A stretch of 64,000 nucleotides of DNA from Bacillota bacterium (lineage in GTDB: Bacteria > Bacillota > Clostridia > Lachnospirales > Cellulosilyticaceae), in the NCBI GenBank assembly GCA_023436395.1, contig JAEZJJ010000040.1, positions 82,068 to 146,067 on the forward strand, in the 5' to 3' direction. Made by a program: the position numbers and the translations under genes. Under the pieces are notes generated by a model. The model was not told the origin of the DNA. It saw only the letters and a list, made by a program, of their open reading frames with translations, and made no database searches. Positions 53,382 through 60,404 of this stretch are shown here, in pieces. Positions within the stretch are counted from its first letter, which is position 1; each line of letters opens with the position of its first letter.

Positions 53382-54467
53382 ATGGATAATAACACTATAA
53401 ACAATACCTACTTAGATTTAAATAATATGGATTGTGAAAAATTCGAAAAGTATCAACGTTTTACAGAGCAAACTATTTTTGATCTTTCTCAACAAATTAC
53501 TGATCTTGAACAAAAACTGAATGTATTTACTAACCTATTAGAAATTAGTAACTATATCAATCAATATATAAAAAGCCAAAATCTCTTTCCACTCATTAAT
53601 GATATGCTTATAGGTGTATTTGGTGCAAAATACTCTACTATTTATATTAAAACAGATGATGACTATGCACAGGTAACTTCTAAGAATTTTTCTTATGAGT
53701 CAATTGAAATGGAAAAAAAATTGATTTTTAAACATCAGCAACAAGAATTTATTTTAAATAGTGACTCACCTATTTACCCTGCAACTGATCCTTCCATGGC
53801 TATTTATTCTTGCTTAGGGGTACCCATTAAAATCAATAGTGGACCACTTGGATTTATTCTTATCCAACATCGGGAGAAAAACTACTTTTCAAAAGATCAT
53901 GCAACCTTCCTCTCTTCACTTGCTAACCATGTAGGTGTTGCTATTGAAAATAATCTACTTTATAATCAAATCAAAGAAAGTGCATGCAAAGATGGTCTGA
54001 CAAATATCTTTAATAAAAAATATTTTTTTGATACAATTTCATCTATTCCCAATCTTAAGGATCTTTATTATACGATTGTTATGATTGACATTGATAATTT
54101 TAAAAAAGTAAATGATACATATGGGCATCCTTATGGAGATATTGTACTTAAAACCATTTGCTCCATTATAAAAAATAATACTAGACCCAATGATATTGTG
54201 GCCCGCTATGGTGGAGAAGAAATCATTATTTTCTTCAATAACTTTGTAGATAAGAGTCTTGTTGCCAAACGCGTAGAGCAAATGCGTTCTCAAATTGAAA
54301 ATACTCCTATTCCTGGTGACGACTTTGAATCCAATGTTACAGCCAGCTTTGGTGTTTATGTAAAAACTGATGAAGACCTTTCTCTAGATGAAGTCATCAA
54401 ACTTGCAGATAGCAATCTTTACATCTGCAAACGCACAGGCAAAAATAAATATGTAATTAATGAATAG
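53382..54467 (+). CDS. diguanylate cyclase with GAF domain
   Basis: 361 aa. A short coiled coil (about 25-50) leads into a GAF sensor (about 45-195) and a GGDEF domain (about 198-361). The active-site loop is Gly277-Gly-Glu-Glu280 (RYGGEEI), so cyclic di-GMP synthesis is expected; the inhibitory site Arg268-x-x-Asp271 is present five residues before it. No EAL domain. No signal peptide or membrane segment, so it is cytoplasmic. Confidence 0.93.
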   Translation: MDNNTINNTYLDLNNMDCEKFEKYQRFTEQTIFDLSQQITDLEQKLNVFTNLLEISNYINQYIKSQNLFPLINDMLIGVFGAKYSTIYIKTDDDYAQVTSKNFSYESIEMEKKLIFKHQQQEFILNSDSPIYPATDPSMAIYSCLGVPIKINSGPLGFILIQHREKNYFSKDHATFLSSLANHVGVAIENNLLYNQIKESACKDGLTNIFNKKYFFDTISSIPNLKDLYYTIVMIDIDNFKKVNDTYGHPYGDIVLKTICSIIKNNTRPNDIVARYGGEEIIIFFNNFVDKSLVAKRVEQMRSQIENTPIPGDDFESNVTASFGVYVKTDEDLSLDEVIKLADSNLYICKRTGKNKYVINE

Positions 54468-54474
54468 CCGTAAA

Positions 54475-54526
54475 TAAAAAATCCCCTCTATAATCATCTT
54501 GAATGTTATAGGGGGATTTTTATTTG
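54475..54526. terminator. bidirectional terminator between the GGDEF gene and deoD
   Basis: AAAAATCCCC plus CTATAA pair with TTATAG plus GGGGATTTTT around a 12-nt loop with a one-base bulge. A/T runs flank both ends. Confidence 0.85.
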
Positions 54527-54529
54527 AGA

Positions 54530-55231
54530 TTAAGCAAGAGCTAAAGCAATTTCCATCATTTGAGTAAATGTATTTTGTCTTTCCTCTGCTGTTGTTTCTT
54601 CACCTGTAATAAGATTATCTGAAATAGTTACCATAGCTAAGGCATTAACACCTGCTGCTGCTGCTTCCATATAAAGTGCTGCCGCTTCCATTTCTACAGC
54701 TAAAACGCCCATTTTTGACCATCTTTCAGTAGTTGATGTATCTGCATTATAGAAAATATCAGAAGAAAGAATATTCCCTACATGATAAGGTGCATTTGTT
54801 TCTTTTGCCTTTTCTACAGCTTTCTCTAATAAACTGTAGCTAGCAACTGGGGCAAAAGTGCCTGGTAAGTTATATTGAACTGCATAGTTAGAATTAGTAC
54901 AAGCTCCCATACCAAATACGATATGGCGAAGTGGTAAATCCGCTCTCATACTTCCTGCTGAACCAATTCTGATAAGATTTTTACATCCATACACATGGAT
55001 TAGCTCATGTGCGTAAATACCAATAGATGGCATGCCCATACCGCTTCCTTGCACAGAAATTCTCTTACCTTTATATGTTCCTGTATAGCCAAACATATTT
55101 CTTACTGTATTATACTGAACAACATTTTCTAAGAAGTTGTCAGCAATATATTTTGCTCTTAATGGATCTCCAGGTAATAAGACAGTCTCTGCGATATCTC
55201 CTGGTTTTGCTGCGTTATGTGGTGTTGACAT
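54530..55231 (-). CDS. deoD: purine nucleoside phosphorylase, DeoD type
   Basis: 233 aa, hexameric PNP. Starts MSTPHNAAKPGDIAETVLLP; phosphate-binding GDPLRAKYIA, GMGMPSIGIYAHELI, LIRIGSAGSM, and the base-binding VEMEAAALY with catalytic Asp in TISDNLITGE. Splits purine (deoxy)nucleosides for salvage. AGGAGG is nine bases before the ATG. Monocistronic here; an imperfect palindrome lies 70 bases upstream. Confidence 0.96.
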   Translation of the reverse strand: MSTPHNAAKPGDIAETVLLPGDPLRAKYIADNFLENVVQYNTVRNMFGYTGTYKGKRISVQGSGMGMPSIGIYAHELIHVYGCKNLIRIGSAGSMRADLPLRHIVFGMGACTNSNYAVQYNLPGTFAPVASYSLLEKAVEKAKETNAPYHVGNILSSDIFYNADTSTTERWSKMGVLAVEMEAAALYMEAAAAGVNALAMVTISDNLITGEETTAEERQNTFTQMMEIALALA

Positions 55232-55298
55232 TGTTCTCGTCCTCCTAATTATACGTTTGGCCTTATTCTATTTTTAGCCATTAAGTTTTGCTTTAATA

Positions 55299-55328
55299 GA
55301 TAGCTTATCCTAATTTTGATAAGATATC
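55299..55328. promoter_or_regulatory. imperfect palindrome upstream of deoD, possible operator
   Basis: GATAGCTTATC (55299-55309) and GATAAGATATC (55318-55328) are inverted with 10 of 11 matches and an 8-base centre. It contains the same CTTATC core as the palindrome at the spoIIA promoter, which may be chance. Confidence 0.4.
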
Positions 55329-55388
55329 ACGCTCAAACAAACCTTTTTTCTAGTATAACATATTTTCTAGGAGTTGAACATGTCTGTT

Positions 55389-55553
55389 TTAAGGCCTATG
55401 TAATCTCGCATAACAGTTTTTACATATTTTTCTAGCTCCTCTTACACTAGTTTCTGGCCATACCACCTTTACTCTTGTCCTTCCACAAAGTGGGCAAGTT
55501 CCTCTCCAGTTACCCTCTGCTTTAATCACTTTACCTCTTTTAGATTTTGCCAT
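55389..55553 (-). CDS. 54-residue zinc-ribbon protein
   Basis: Begins MAKSKRGKVIKAEGNWRGTC; two Cys pairs, CPLC (20-23) and CKNC (44-47), 20 residues apart, form a likely zinc ribbon. The protein is very basic (many Arg/Lys), which suggests nucleic-acid binding or ribosome association. GGGGG lies eight bases before the ATG, and a 9-bp hairpin (CATTTATAA/TTATAAATG) just upstream. It is 72 bases downstream of the glycosyltransferase-like gene and could be in the same transcript. I do not recognise the family. Confidence 0.7.
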   Translation of the reverse strand: MAKSKRGKVIKAEGNWRGTCPLCGRTRVKVVWPETSVRGARKICKNCYARLHRP

Positions 55554-55625
55554 AAGTTTATCCCCCTTTTAACATTTATAACTCTTTATAAATGTACTCA
55601 GGAGTTGTCCACTTTATGACTATTT

Positions 55626-56492
55626 TTAATAAATACATACCTCTTGATGGTATTGTTTTAAAGCCTCTATCTTTAAGACTACCTTGTAAAACTCTGGATA
55701 ATCATTTTGAATCCTTCTCATACATCTCTGACAAAAAGCAGTTCGCTCTTCTGGATGGGTGCGTAAAAACCTTTTATGTCCCCAAATATGGGTAAACATG
55801 GTTTGTCTTTCATCAAAAAGTGCTTCTACCTCTGCAAAAGCAAAAATATCCTTTTGTTTTTCTTTAGCACACATTGCCAATAAGCGTTGTTCAGCAAACA
55901 CCATATAAATAAGGGGGTCATTTCCTCTCGCAGCTTTCATAAAAGCTTTTGCTTCCTCTACATAAAGAGATTTAAATGTCTCATCTCCTATATACATAAA
56001 GGCTGTATTACAAGGTTTAATCTCCCAATCCCATCTGGAAAATGCGTTATAAGTCGGTTCCATTTGTAAAAACTCTTGAGGGGGATATACATTTTTACTA
56101 ATTTCTTCTCTATGTATAACGCAAATAGGATGCTGTTCCAAGATTTCTTCTACATTTTGCCATACAATGAAATCCGTATCAATCATCACACAGGGCGCTT
56201 CTTCTTGCTCTAAAGCATAAAGCTTACCCGCTGCCCAAAATACCTTTGGGTCTAAGGCTGGATCAATATCTGTCAAACCTTCCTCTATTCCTAAATTCCA
56301 TAAGTTTTCAAGTCCTAATTGTCTATAATAAGCTGCACCTACTGCATCTGTTATCATTTTAATGTCTCCATTTAGTTCCTGCCATTTGAGTGCAGACAAA
56401 ATGGTTGTTAGTAATTCAAAGTCTTCTACATAAAAATCACCTTTTTGTGACTTAAAAAAAGGGCCTGTCCATGTGGAATGAAATGCGCGCAT
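55626..56492 (-). CDS. glycosyltransferase-like protein (DXD motif)
   Basis: 288 aa. Starts MRAFHSTWTGPFFKSQKGDF. The centre reads APCVMIDTDFIVWQNVEEIL (about 99-118), a DXD-type nucleotide-sugar site as in GT-A fold transferases, followed by CNTAFMYIGDETF, which fits the acceptor/donor loop of the group. It resembles uncharacterised DUF6734-type proteins (from memory, not checked). No membrane segment. AGGAGGG is seven bases before the ATG and overlaps the stop of the 23-codon ORF, so the two are co-translated. Acceptor unknown. Confidence 0.65.
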   Translation of the reverse strand: MRAFHSTWTGPFFKSQKGDFYVEDFELLTTILSALKWQELNGDIKMITDAVGAAYYRQLGLENLWNLGIEEGLTDIDPALDPKVFWAAGKLYALEQEEAPCVMIDTDFIVWQNVEEILEQHPICVIHREEISKNVYPPQEFLQMEPTYNAFSRWDWEIKPCNTAFMYIGDETFKSLYVEEAKAFMKAARGNDPLIYMVFAEQRLLAMCAKEKQKDIFAFAEVEALFDERQTMFTHIWGHKRFLRTHPEERTAFCQRCMRRIQNDYPEFYKVVLKIEALKQYHQEVCIY

Positions 56493-56503
56493 ACCTGTCC
56501 CTC

Positions 56504-56575
56504 CTATATTAGATTTAAACCATACCCCTCTACACCTGAAGCTGAAGTTGTCTCCCTACTACTGATACTTGTCAT
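56504..56575 (-). CDS. 23-residue Ser/Thr-rich peptide encoded directly upstream of the glycosyltransferase-like gene
   Basis: Starts MTSISSRETTSAS and ends GVEGYGLNLI; eight of the first 13 residues are Ser or Thr. AAGGAG is seven bases before the ATG; the stop lies 11 bases before the next start, in its ribosome binding site. A near-consensus promoter (56620-56648) drives it. No membrane or signal segment. It could be a precursor of a modified (for instance glycosylated) peptide or an upstream regulatory ORF; the sequence does not decide. Confidence 0.6.
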   Translation of the reverse strand: MTSISSRETTSASGVEGYGLNLI

Positions 56576-56619
56576 TTTCTCACTCCTTCAGTTTTTACTT
56601 TTGTTTTAATGTTGACTTT

Positions 56620-56648
56620 ATTATATCACCTCCATTACTCTTTTTCAA
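56620..56648 (-). promoter_or_regulatory. strong sigma-A promoter of the peptide-glycosyltransferase dicistron
   Basis: On the minus strand TTGAAA (56643-56648), exactly 17 bases, TATAAT (56620-56625), with a TG extension. Start expected near 56613, leader of about 40 nt before the 23-codon ORF. Among the strongest promoters in the window. Confidence 0.8.
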
Positions 56649-56730
56649 TTTACATTATATAGTATAATATCCTTTAAATACCCAAATAAAACACTAATAA
56701 TCTTTTTAAAGTCATTCTTCTAATCATTTT

Positions 56731-58245
56731 TTATAGTAATTGAAGAGGAATTTTAATATATAGAGCTGTTCCTTCTTCTAACTCCCCCTCTATCCACATG
56801 CCATAGTCACTACCATAATACCGTTGGATACGTTGATTCATAGCCCTTATTTTAGTTTCTTCTTCAAAGAGTCTTTCCTGCATTTCTTCTGACATGCCCT
56901 TGCCATTATCATAAATGTTATAAATTAAATCCTCCTCCTCATGCCACACTCTAATTCGAATTAAACCTTCATAATGGATACATTGTATGCCATGGTTAAT
57001 GGCATTTTCTAAAAGAGGTTGTAAAATAAATTTGATAGTTTGTGCCTCTAGAACTTGCTCCTCTACCTCTATCTCAAAATCAAATTTATCTCTATAACTT
57101 ATTTTTTGAACCTGCAAATAATTTCTTGCATGCTCAATTTCTTCAGCTACTGTTATGACTACGTTATCTGAATTATCCTCTATTCTATAAAACTTAGATA
57201 ATGCTGTAGTCATAGTGATGACCTCTTCAAGTTTTTCATTTTCCACCAATAAGGTCATAGTATCTAAAGCATTGTATAAAAAATCAATATTTACTGATGA
57301 CTGAATAGACTCTTCTAATTGTATATGAGATTCCTGTTGTCCCACTAATAACATTGGTTTTTGAATCTTAAAAAGAGGCGATGAAGCTTTTGAAGTGATT
57401 ACTAAGGTAATCAGCGTACATATTACAACCACTACAATTAAAATCAATATGAACAATCCATTAATCTCTTTCCAAGCAACAAAACTCTGTTCTGACTGCC
57501 ATATCCCTCCAATTTCCCACCCTGTATAGGCCATCATTTTGATAGTACGTAAGTTTCTATCCCCTTCTTCGTTTCCTAAAATGACATTGCCATCACCATA
57601 TATCATCTCCCCATTAGATGTAGCAATATAAATCTTGCCCATTTCTCTCTGGGAAATCAATTGACAAATGTCCTTTATGCCATTAAGATTACTATCTATT
57701 AGCAATACCCCTTGTATTATTCTTCCCTTTTCATACCAAGAAACTGACCGACTAATAGAAATGACCCACGGTGCTCTATCAGAAAAAATCTTTTGTTGAT
57801 GGGCAGCGGAAAAATGGACTACTTCTTGTTCTTCTATAGCATTTAAAAACCAATCTTGCTTCTGAACTTCTACTTTTCTCGTCATTCTACACTGGTGAGT
57901 ACTCGCCACTAGTTCTCCTGTCTCCTTAAAAACAGCCAAACTAGTTATATGAGGATTTGTCTGTTCTATAACCTTCATTTGTGTAACTAAGTTATCTTTA
58001 TTAATCTCTTTCTTTTTAATCACTTGATCAGCCAGTGTATTAGAAATCTCTAATATATTTCCTATATATGTTTCTAGGCTATGCTGAACTTGGGTGAGTA
58101 CCTGCTCTCTCCACAGATTTGCATAGTTCCTTGTTGCACTATTGAATTTCTGATAGAATATTTTTCCAGTAAAAAGCATCCCTACTATTGCAACTACACT
58201 AAAACAAATAATCATTAAACCTTTTATGCTTTTTAGTTTTTTCAT
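56731..58245 (-). CDS. YesM-type sensor kinase lacking the phospho-acceptor His (pseudo-kinase?)
   Basis: 504 aa. Membrane segments at about 8-27 and 264-284 enclose a double-Cache sensor (about 35-255). The His_kinase domain should read N-P-H-F-L-Y-N at its start but here is SVNIDFLYNALDTM: Asp321 replaces His. The ATP-binding domain is largely kept (LLENAINHGI, DNGKGM). There is no HAMP-like conserved link and no AraC-type response regulator next to it. TRAP transporter fragments lie directly upstream. Either it works without phosphorylation or it is decaying. Confidence 0.85.
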   Translation of the reverse strand: MKKLKSIKGLMIICFSVVAIVGMLFTGKIFYQKFNSATRNYANLWREQVLTQVQHSLETYIGNILEISNTLADQVIKKKEINKDNLVTQMKVIEQTNPHITSLAVFKETGELVASTHQCRMTRKVEVQKQDWFLNAIEEQEVVHFSAAHQQKIFSDRAPWVISISRSVSWYEKGRIIQGVLLIDSNLNGIKDICQLISQREMGKIYIATSNGEMIYGDGNVILGNEEGDRNLRTIKMMAYTGWEIGGIWQSEQSFVAWKEINGLFILILIVVVVICTLITLVITSKASSPLFKIQKPMLLVGQQESHIQLEESIQSSVNIDFLYNALDTMTLLVENEKLEEVITMTTALSKFYRIEDNSDNVVITVAEEIEHARNYLQVQKISYRDKFDFEIEVEEQVLEAQTIKFILQPLLENAINHGIQCIHYEGLIRIRVWHEEEDLIYNIYDNGKGMSEEMQERLFEEETKIRAMNQRIQRYYGSDYGMWIEGELEEGTALYIKIPLQLL

Positions 58246-58339
58246 ATATCTAATCCATTATCCCTTCAAACTTTTTACATTACCCTATTGCTCTTCTTTT
58301 TCTAATATACACCTTAAATTATATCATTAATATTCAAAA

Positions 58340-58529
58340 TTATCTTTTGGTATTAGGATTATTTATTTTATTTTTATATCTAGAAATAATCCAGGTATTC
58401 TCTACTGGAGGCGTAATATTGCCAATACATAAGTTATAAACTAGGATTAAACTAAATTGAATTGATTCATGTCAAAGGTTTCAACAATTGGTAAGAATAA
58501 TGGTGTAAAAATAATGATTCAATTGCCAT
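58340..58529 (-). pseudogene. remnant of TRAP transporter large permease (dctM)
   Basis: GGAGG and ATG-GCA-ATT look like an intact start, but the frame then reads noise and stops at 58467. A second frame gives IFTPLFLPIVETFDMNQFN and, after a one-base shift, SLILVYNLCIGNITPPVENT. These match the conserved C-terminal DctM block (TPIFLPI, then NLxIGxxTPPVG). A large internal deletion has joined the first codons to the C-terminal part, followed by a frameshift; TAA at 58340-58342. Confidence 0.72.
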
Positions 58530-58541
58530 ACTCTAATCCTC

Positions 58542-58622
58542 CTATTTAGTTCCTTCATCTGTTGTATCTAGGTCCATATTACCGTTTACAATATCCCAGA
58601 TATTTAAAATGGCATAAAGCAT
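58542..58622 (-). pseudogene. possible C-terminal fragment of the TRAP small permease (dctQ)
   Basis: 26 codons, MLYAILNIWDIVNGNMDLDT then TDEGTK and TAG. The stop overlaps the GGAGG of the dctM remnant exactly as in an intact dctQ-dctM junction. A hydrophobic stretch followed by a charged tail fits a DctQ C-terminus, but the fragment is too short for proof. The rest of the 58246-58799 gap is AT-rich up to the pnuC leader. Confidence 0.4.
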
Positions 58623-58647
58623 ATTTAATTATACTCAATCTTCATAG

Positions 58648-58676
58648 TTGACTAAAATTTTAATCTATGATAGCCT
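58648..58676 (+). promoter_or_regulatory. candidate promoter of pnuC
   Basis: TTGACT (58648-58653), 17 bases, TAGCCT (58671-58676). Good -35, weak -10. It would start the RNA just before the attenuator-like leader. Confidence 0.45.
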
Positions 58677-58699
58677 AATAAAAAAATTAAATATCATAA

Positions 58700-58782
58700 A
58701 CTGCCACCGGGTAGTAGAATGCAAAAAGCATTCGCTCACATATCAGTAGGTCTTAGAAGATATGTTGCGAATGCTTTTTATT
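58700..58782 (+). promoter_or_regulatory. attenuator-like leader of pnuC
   Basis: Hairpin 1: ACTGCC/GGTAGT with loop ACCG (58700-58715). Then GAATGC (58717-58722) can pair with GCATTC (58728-58733), or that same GCATTC is part of a terminator stem AAAAAGCATTCGC (58723-58735) with GCGAATGCTTTTT (58767-58779), strengthened by CATATC/GATATG. The two folds exclude each other. The terminator ends 20 bases before the pnuC start codon, so a ligand-controlled switch is likely. The aptamer class is not recognised. Confidence 0.65.
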
Positions 58783-58799
58783 GTTAGAAAGGAGTTAAT

Positions 58800-59492
58800 A
58801 TGAATATTATTAAGTCAATTAAAAACTTATCCCTTTTAGAAAAAGTCCTATGGATTTCTTCTCTAGTTATTATCCTTACTTCATTTTGTCTTATTAGTAG
58901 CGATGACTGGCTTACTGTGATTGCCTCTTTAATTGGGGCAACAGCATTAATCTTTGTTGGAAAAGGTGATGCTATTGGACAGTTGTTAACGATTGTATTC
59001 TCTATCATTTATGCGATTATTTCTTTTCAGTTTCATTACTATGGTGAAATGATAACTTACCTAGGTATGACTGCCCCTTCTGCATTGATTGCTATGATCA
59101 ATTGGCTTAGAAATCCTTATACTAAGCGAGAAGTAAAAGTCAATCATCTCACACTAAAAACATGGCTTATGCTTTGTTTAAGCGCTATCGTTACTACTTA
59201 TCTGTTTTACCATATCTTAAATATATGTAATACTTCAAATATGGTCTTTAGTACAATTTCTGTTACAACAAGTTTTCTAGCCTCTTCTCTTACCATTCTT
59301 AGGAGTCCTTATTACGCTGTAGCTTATGCTGCAAATGATATTGTACTCATTATTTTATGGGGGTTAGCAACACAAGACAATGTCAACTATTTACCTATGA
59401 TCATTTGTTTTGTCATTTTCCTTATAAATGATATTTATGGATATATGAACTGGCAATTAATGAAAAGAAGGCAAGTCCCCTTAGAAGGATAA
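58800..59492 (+). CDS. pnuC: nicotinamide riboside transporter PnuC
   Basis: 230 aa, about seven membrane segments. WLTVIASLIGATALIFVGKGDAIG, QLLTIVFSIIYAIISFQFHYYGEM and the C-terminal PYYAVAYAANDIVLIILWGLA plus INDIYGYMNW match PnuC, where the Trp/Asn residues line the vitamin site. Uptake by facilitated diffusion, trapped by a riboside kinase not seen here. AAGGAG five bases before the ATG. Controlled by the leader just upstream. Confidence 0.92.
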   Translation: MNIIKSIKNLSLLEKVLWISSLVIILTSFCLISSDDWLTVIASLIGATALIFVGKGDAIGQLLTIVFSIIYAIISFQFHYYGEMITYLGMTAPSALIAMINWLRNPYTKREVKVNHLTLKTWLMLCLSAIVTTYLFYHILNICNTSNMVFSTISVTTSFLASSLTILRSPYYAVAYAANDIVLIILWGLATQDNVNYLPMIICFVIFLINDIYGYMNWQLMKRRQVPLEG

Positions 59493-59513
59493 ACACAAGG
59501 AATAGTTCCTCTA

Positions 59514-59999
59514 TTATTTTCCTTCATTCTCTATATGATTGAGATTACTTTCCATTTGAAGGATTGTCTGTATGGTACCCTCCAATTGTTCTTTTGAAAT
59601 GCCCTCAAAAATGCTATTAATGATTTGATTACTACCCTCTTCATGGGTTTCACAAAAATGCTTTGTTTTTTCTGTCAGTACAATGCGTTGTTTCCTTTTA
59701 TCTTTTTCATCCACTAAAATGTCTACAAACCCTTTTTTTTGTAACTTTAAAAGAATCTGCTTGACATTCTGATGAGAGCTTCCCATAATACCTGCTAGTT
59801 CTTTTATACTGGGGCTCTCCTTGTACAAACTAACGCATATGATTGCAAAAAACTGTTTCCAACTAATTTCCTTAAAAAAGCTATCTGCCTTGGCTTGATA
59901 GCGATTATCAAAAGCACTTAATAGGCCTAAAAGAAACATTGGACCCTCTACACCACTAAAATCTACCTCTTTATTTTCCATTATTTCTTTAAAATTCAT
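59514..59999 (-). CDS. MarR-family transcriptional regulator
   Basis: 161 aa. Winged helix (about 45-115) with SIKELAGIMGSSHQNVKQILLKLQKKGFVDI and DEKDKRKQRIVLTEK (the wing with Asp-Arg). Helices at both ends form the dimer interface. The targets are unknown; it converges on pnuC and is 400 bases from the UvrA-like gene. Confidence 0.9.
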   Translation of the reverse strand: MNFKEIMENKEVDFSGVEGPMFLLGLLSAFDNRYQAKADSFFKEISWKQFFAIICVSLYKESPSIKELAGIMGSSHQNVKQILLKLQKKGFVDILVDEKDKRKQRIVLTEKTKHFCETHEEGSNQIINSIFEGISKEQLEGTIQTILQMESNLNHIENEGK

Positions 60000-60140
60000 T
60001 TTGTACTCCTTTAAAATATAATCTTTGCTTTAAATAGTCTCTTAACTTGACTTATTATGTACCTTATTAAATCTCTTTGGTAATACATTACCTATATATG
60101 CAATATATTACTCTTTGGCTATACTGTCAATCTATTACGC

Positions 60141-60175
60141 AAAAATAGTAGACCTATTTTAGATCTACTATTTTT
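60141..60175. terminator. bidirectional hairpin terminator in the 60.0-60.4 kb gap
   Basis: AAAAATAGTAGA (60141-60152), 11-nt loop, TCTACTATTTTT (60164-60175). It lies 230 bases after the UvrA-like stop codon and probably ends that transcript. Between them I see only a 41-codon frame (60237-60362) without a ribosome binding site; the rest of the 405-base gap is AT-rich. Confidence 0.8.
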
Positions 60176-60404
60176 AATATCCTTTACCAATTTCTCTAAT
60201 TGACACCACTAAAGCTATGACTACTTGCAATAATCCTTATTTCCCACCAGATAAAATAAATATTATCAAATCTTCTACCTCATCACAGCCTTCGTCATCT
60301 CCAACAACATCTTCTCTATGATACACAATTCCTAGATTTAGATATTTTATTAATTCTATCAATTATACAATCACACAGGTTACATATAGATAAATAACAG
60401 AGAG

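Noticed and set aside
58700..58782. Assignment of the pnuC leader to a known NAD+ riboswitch class
   Set aside because: I cannot match the conserved bases from memory, so it is left as an unclassified attenuator.
60237..60362. 41-codon minus-strand frame after the UvrA-like gene
   Set aside because: TTG start with no ribosome binding site and no likeness to the missing UvrA C-terminus; probably chance.
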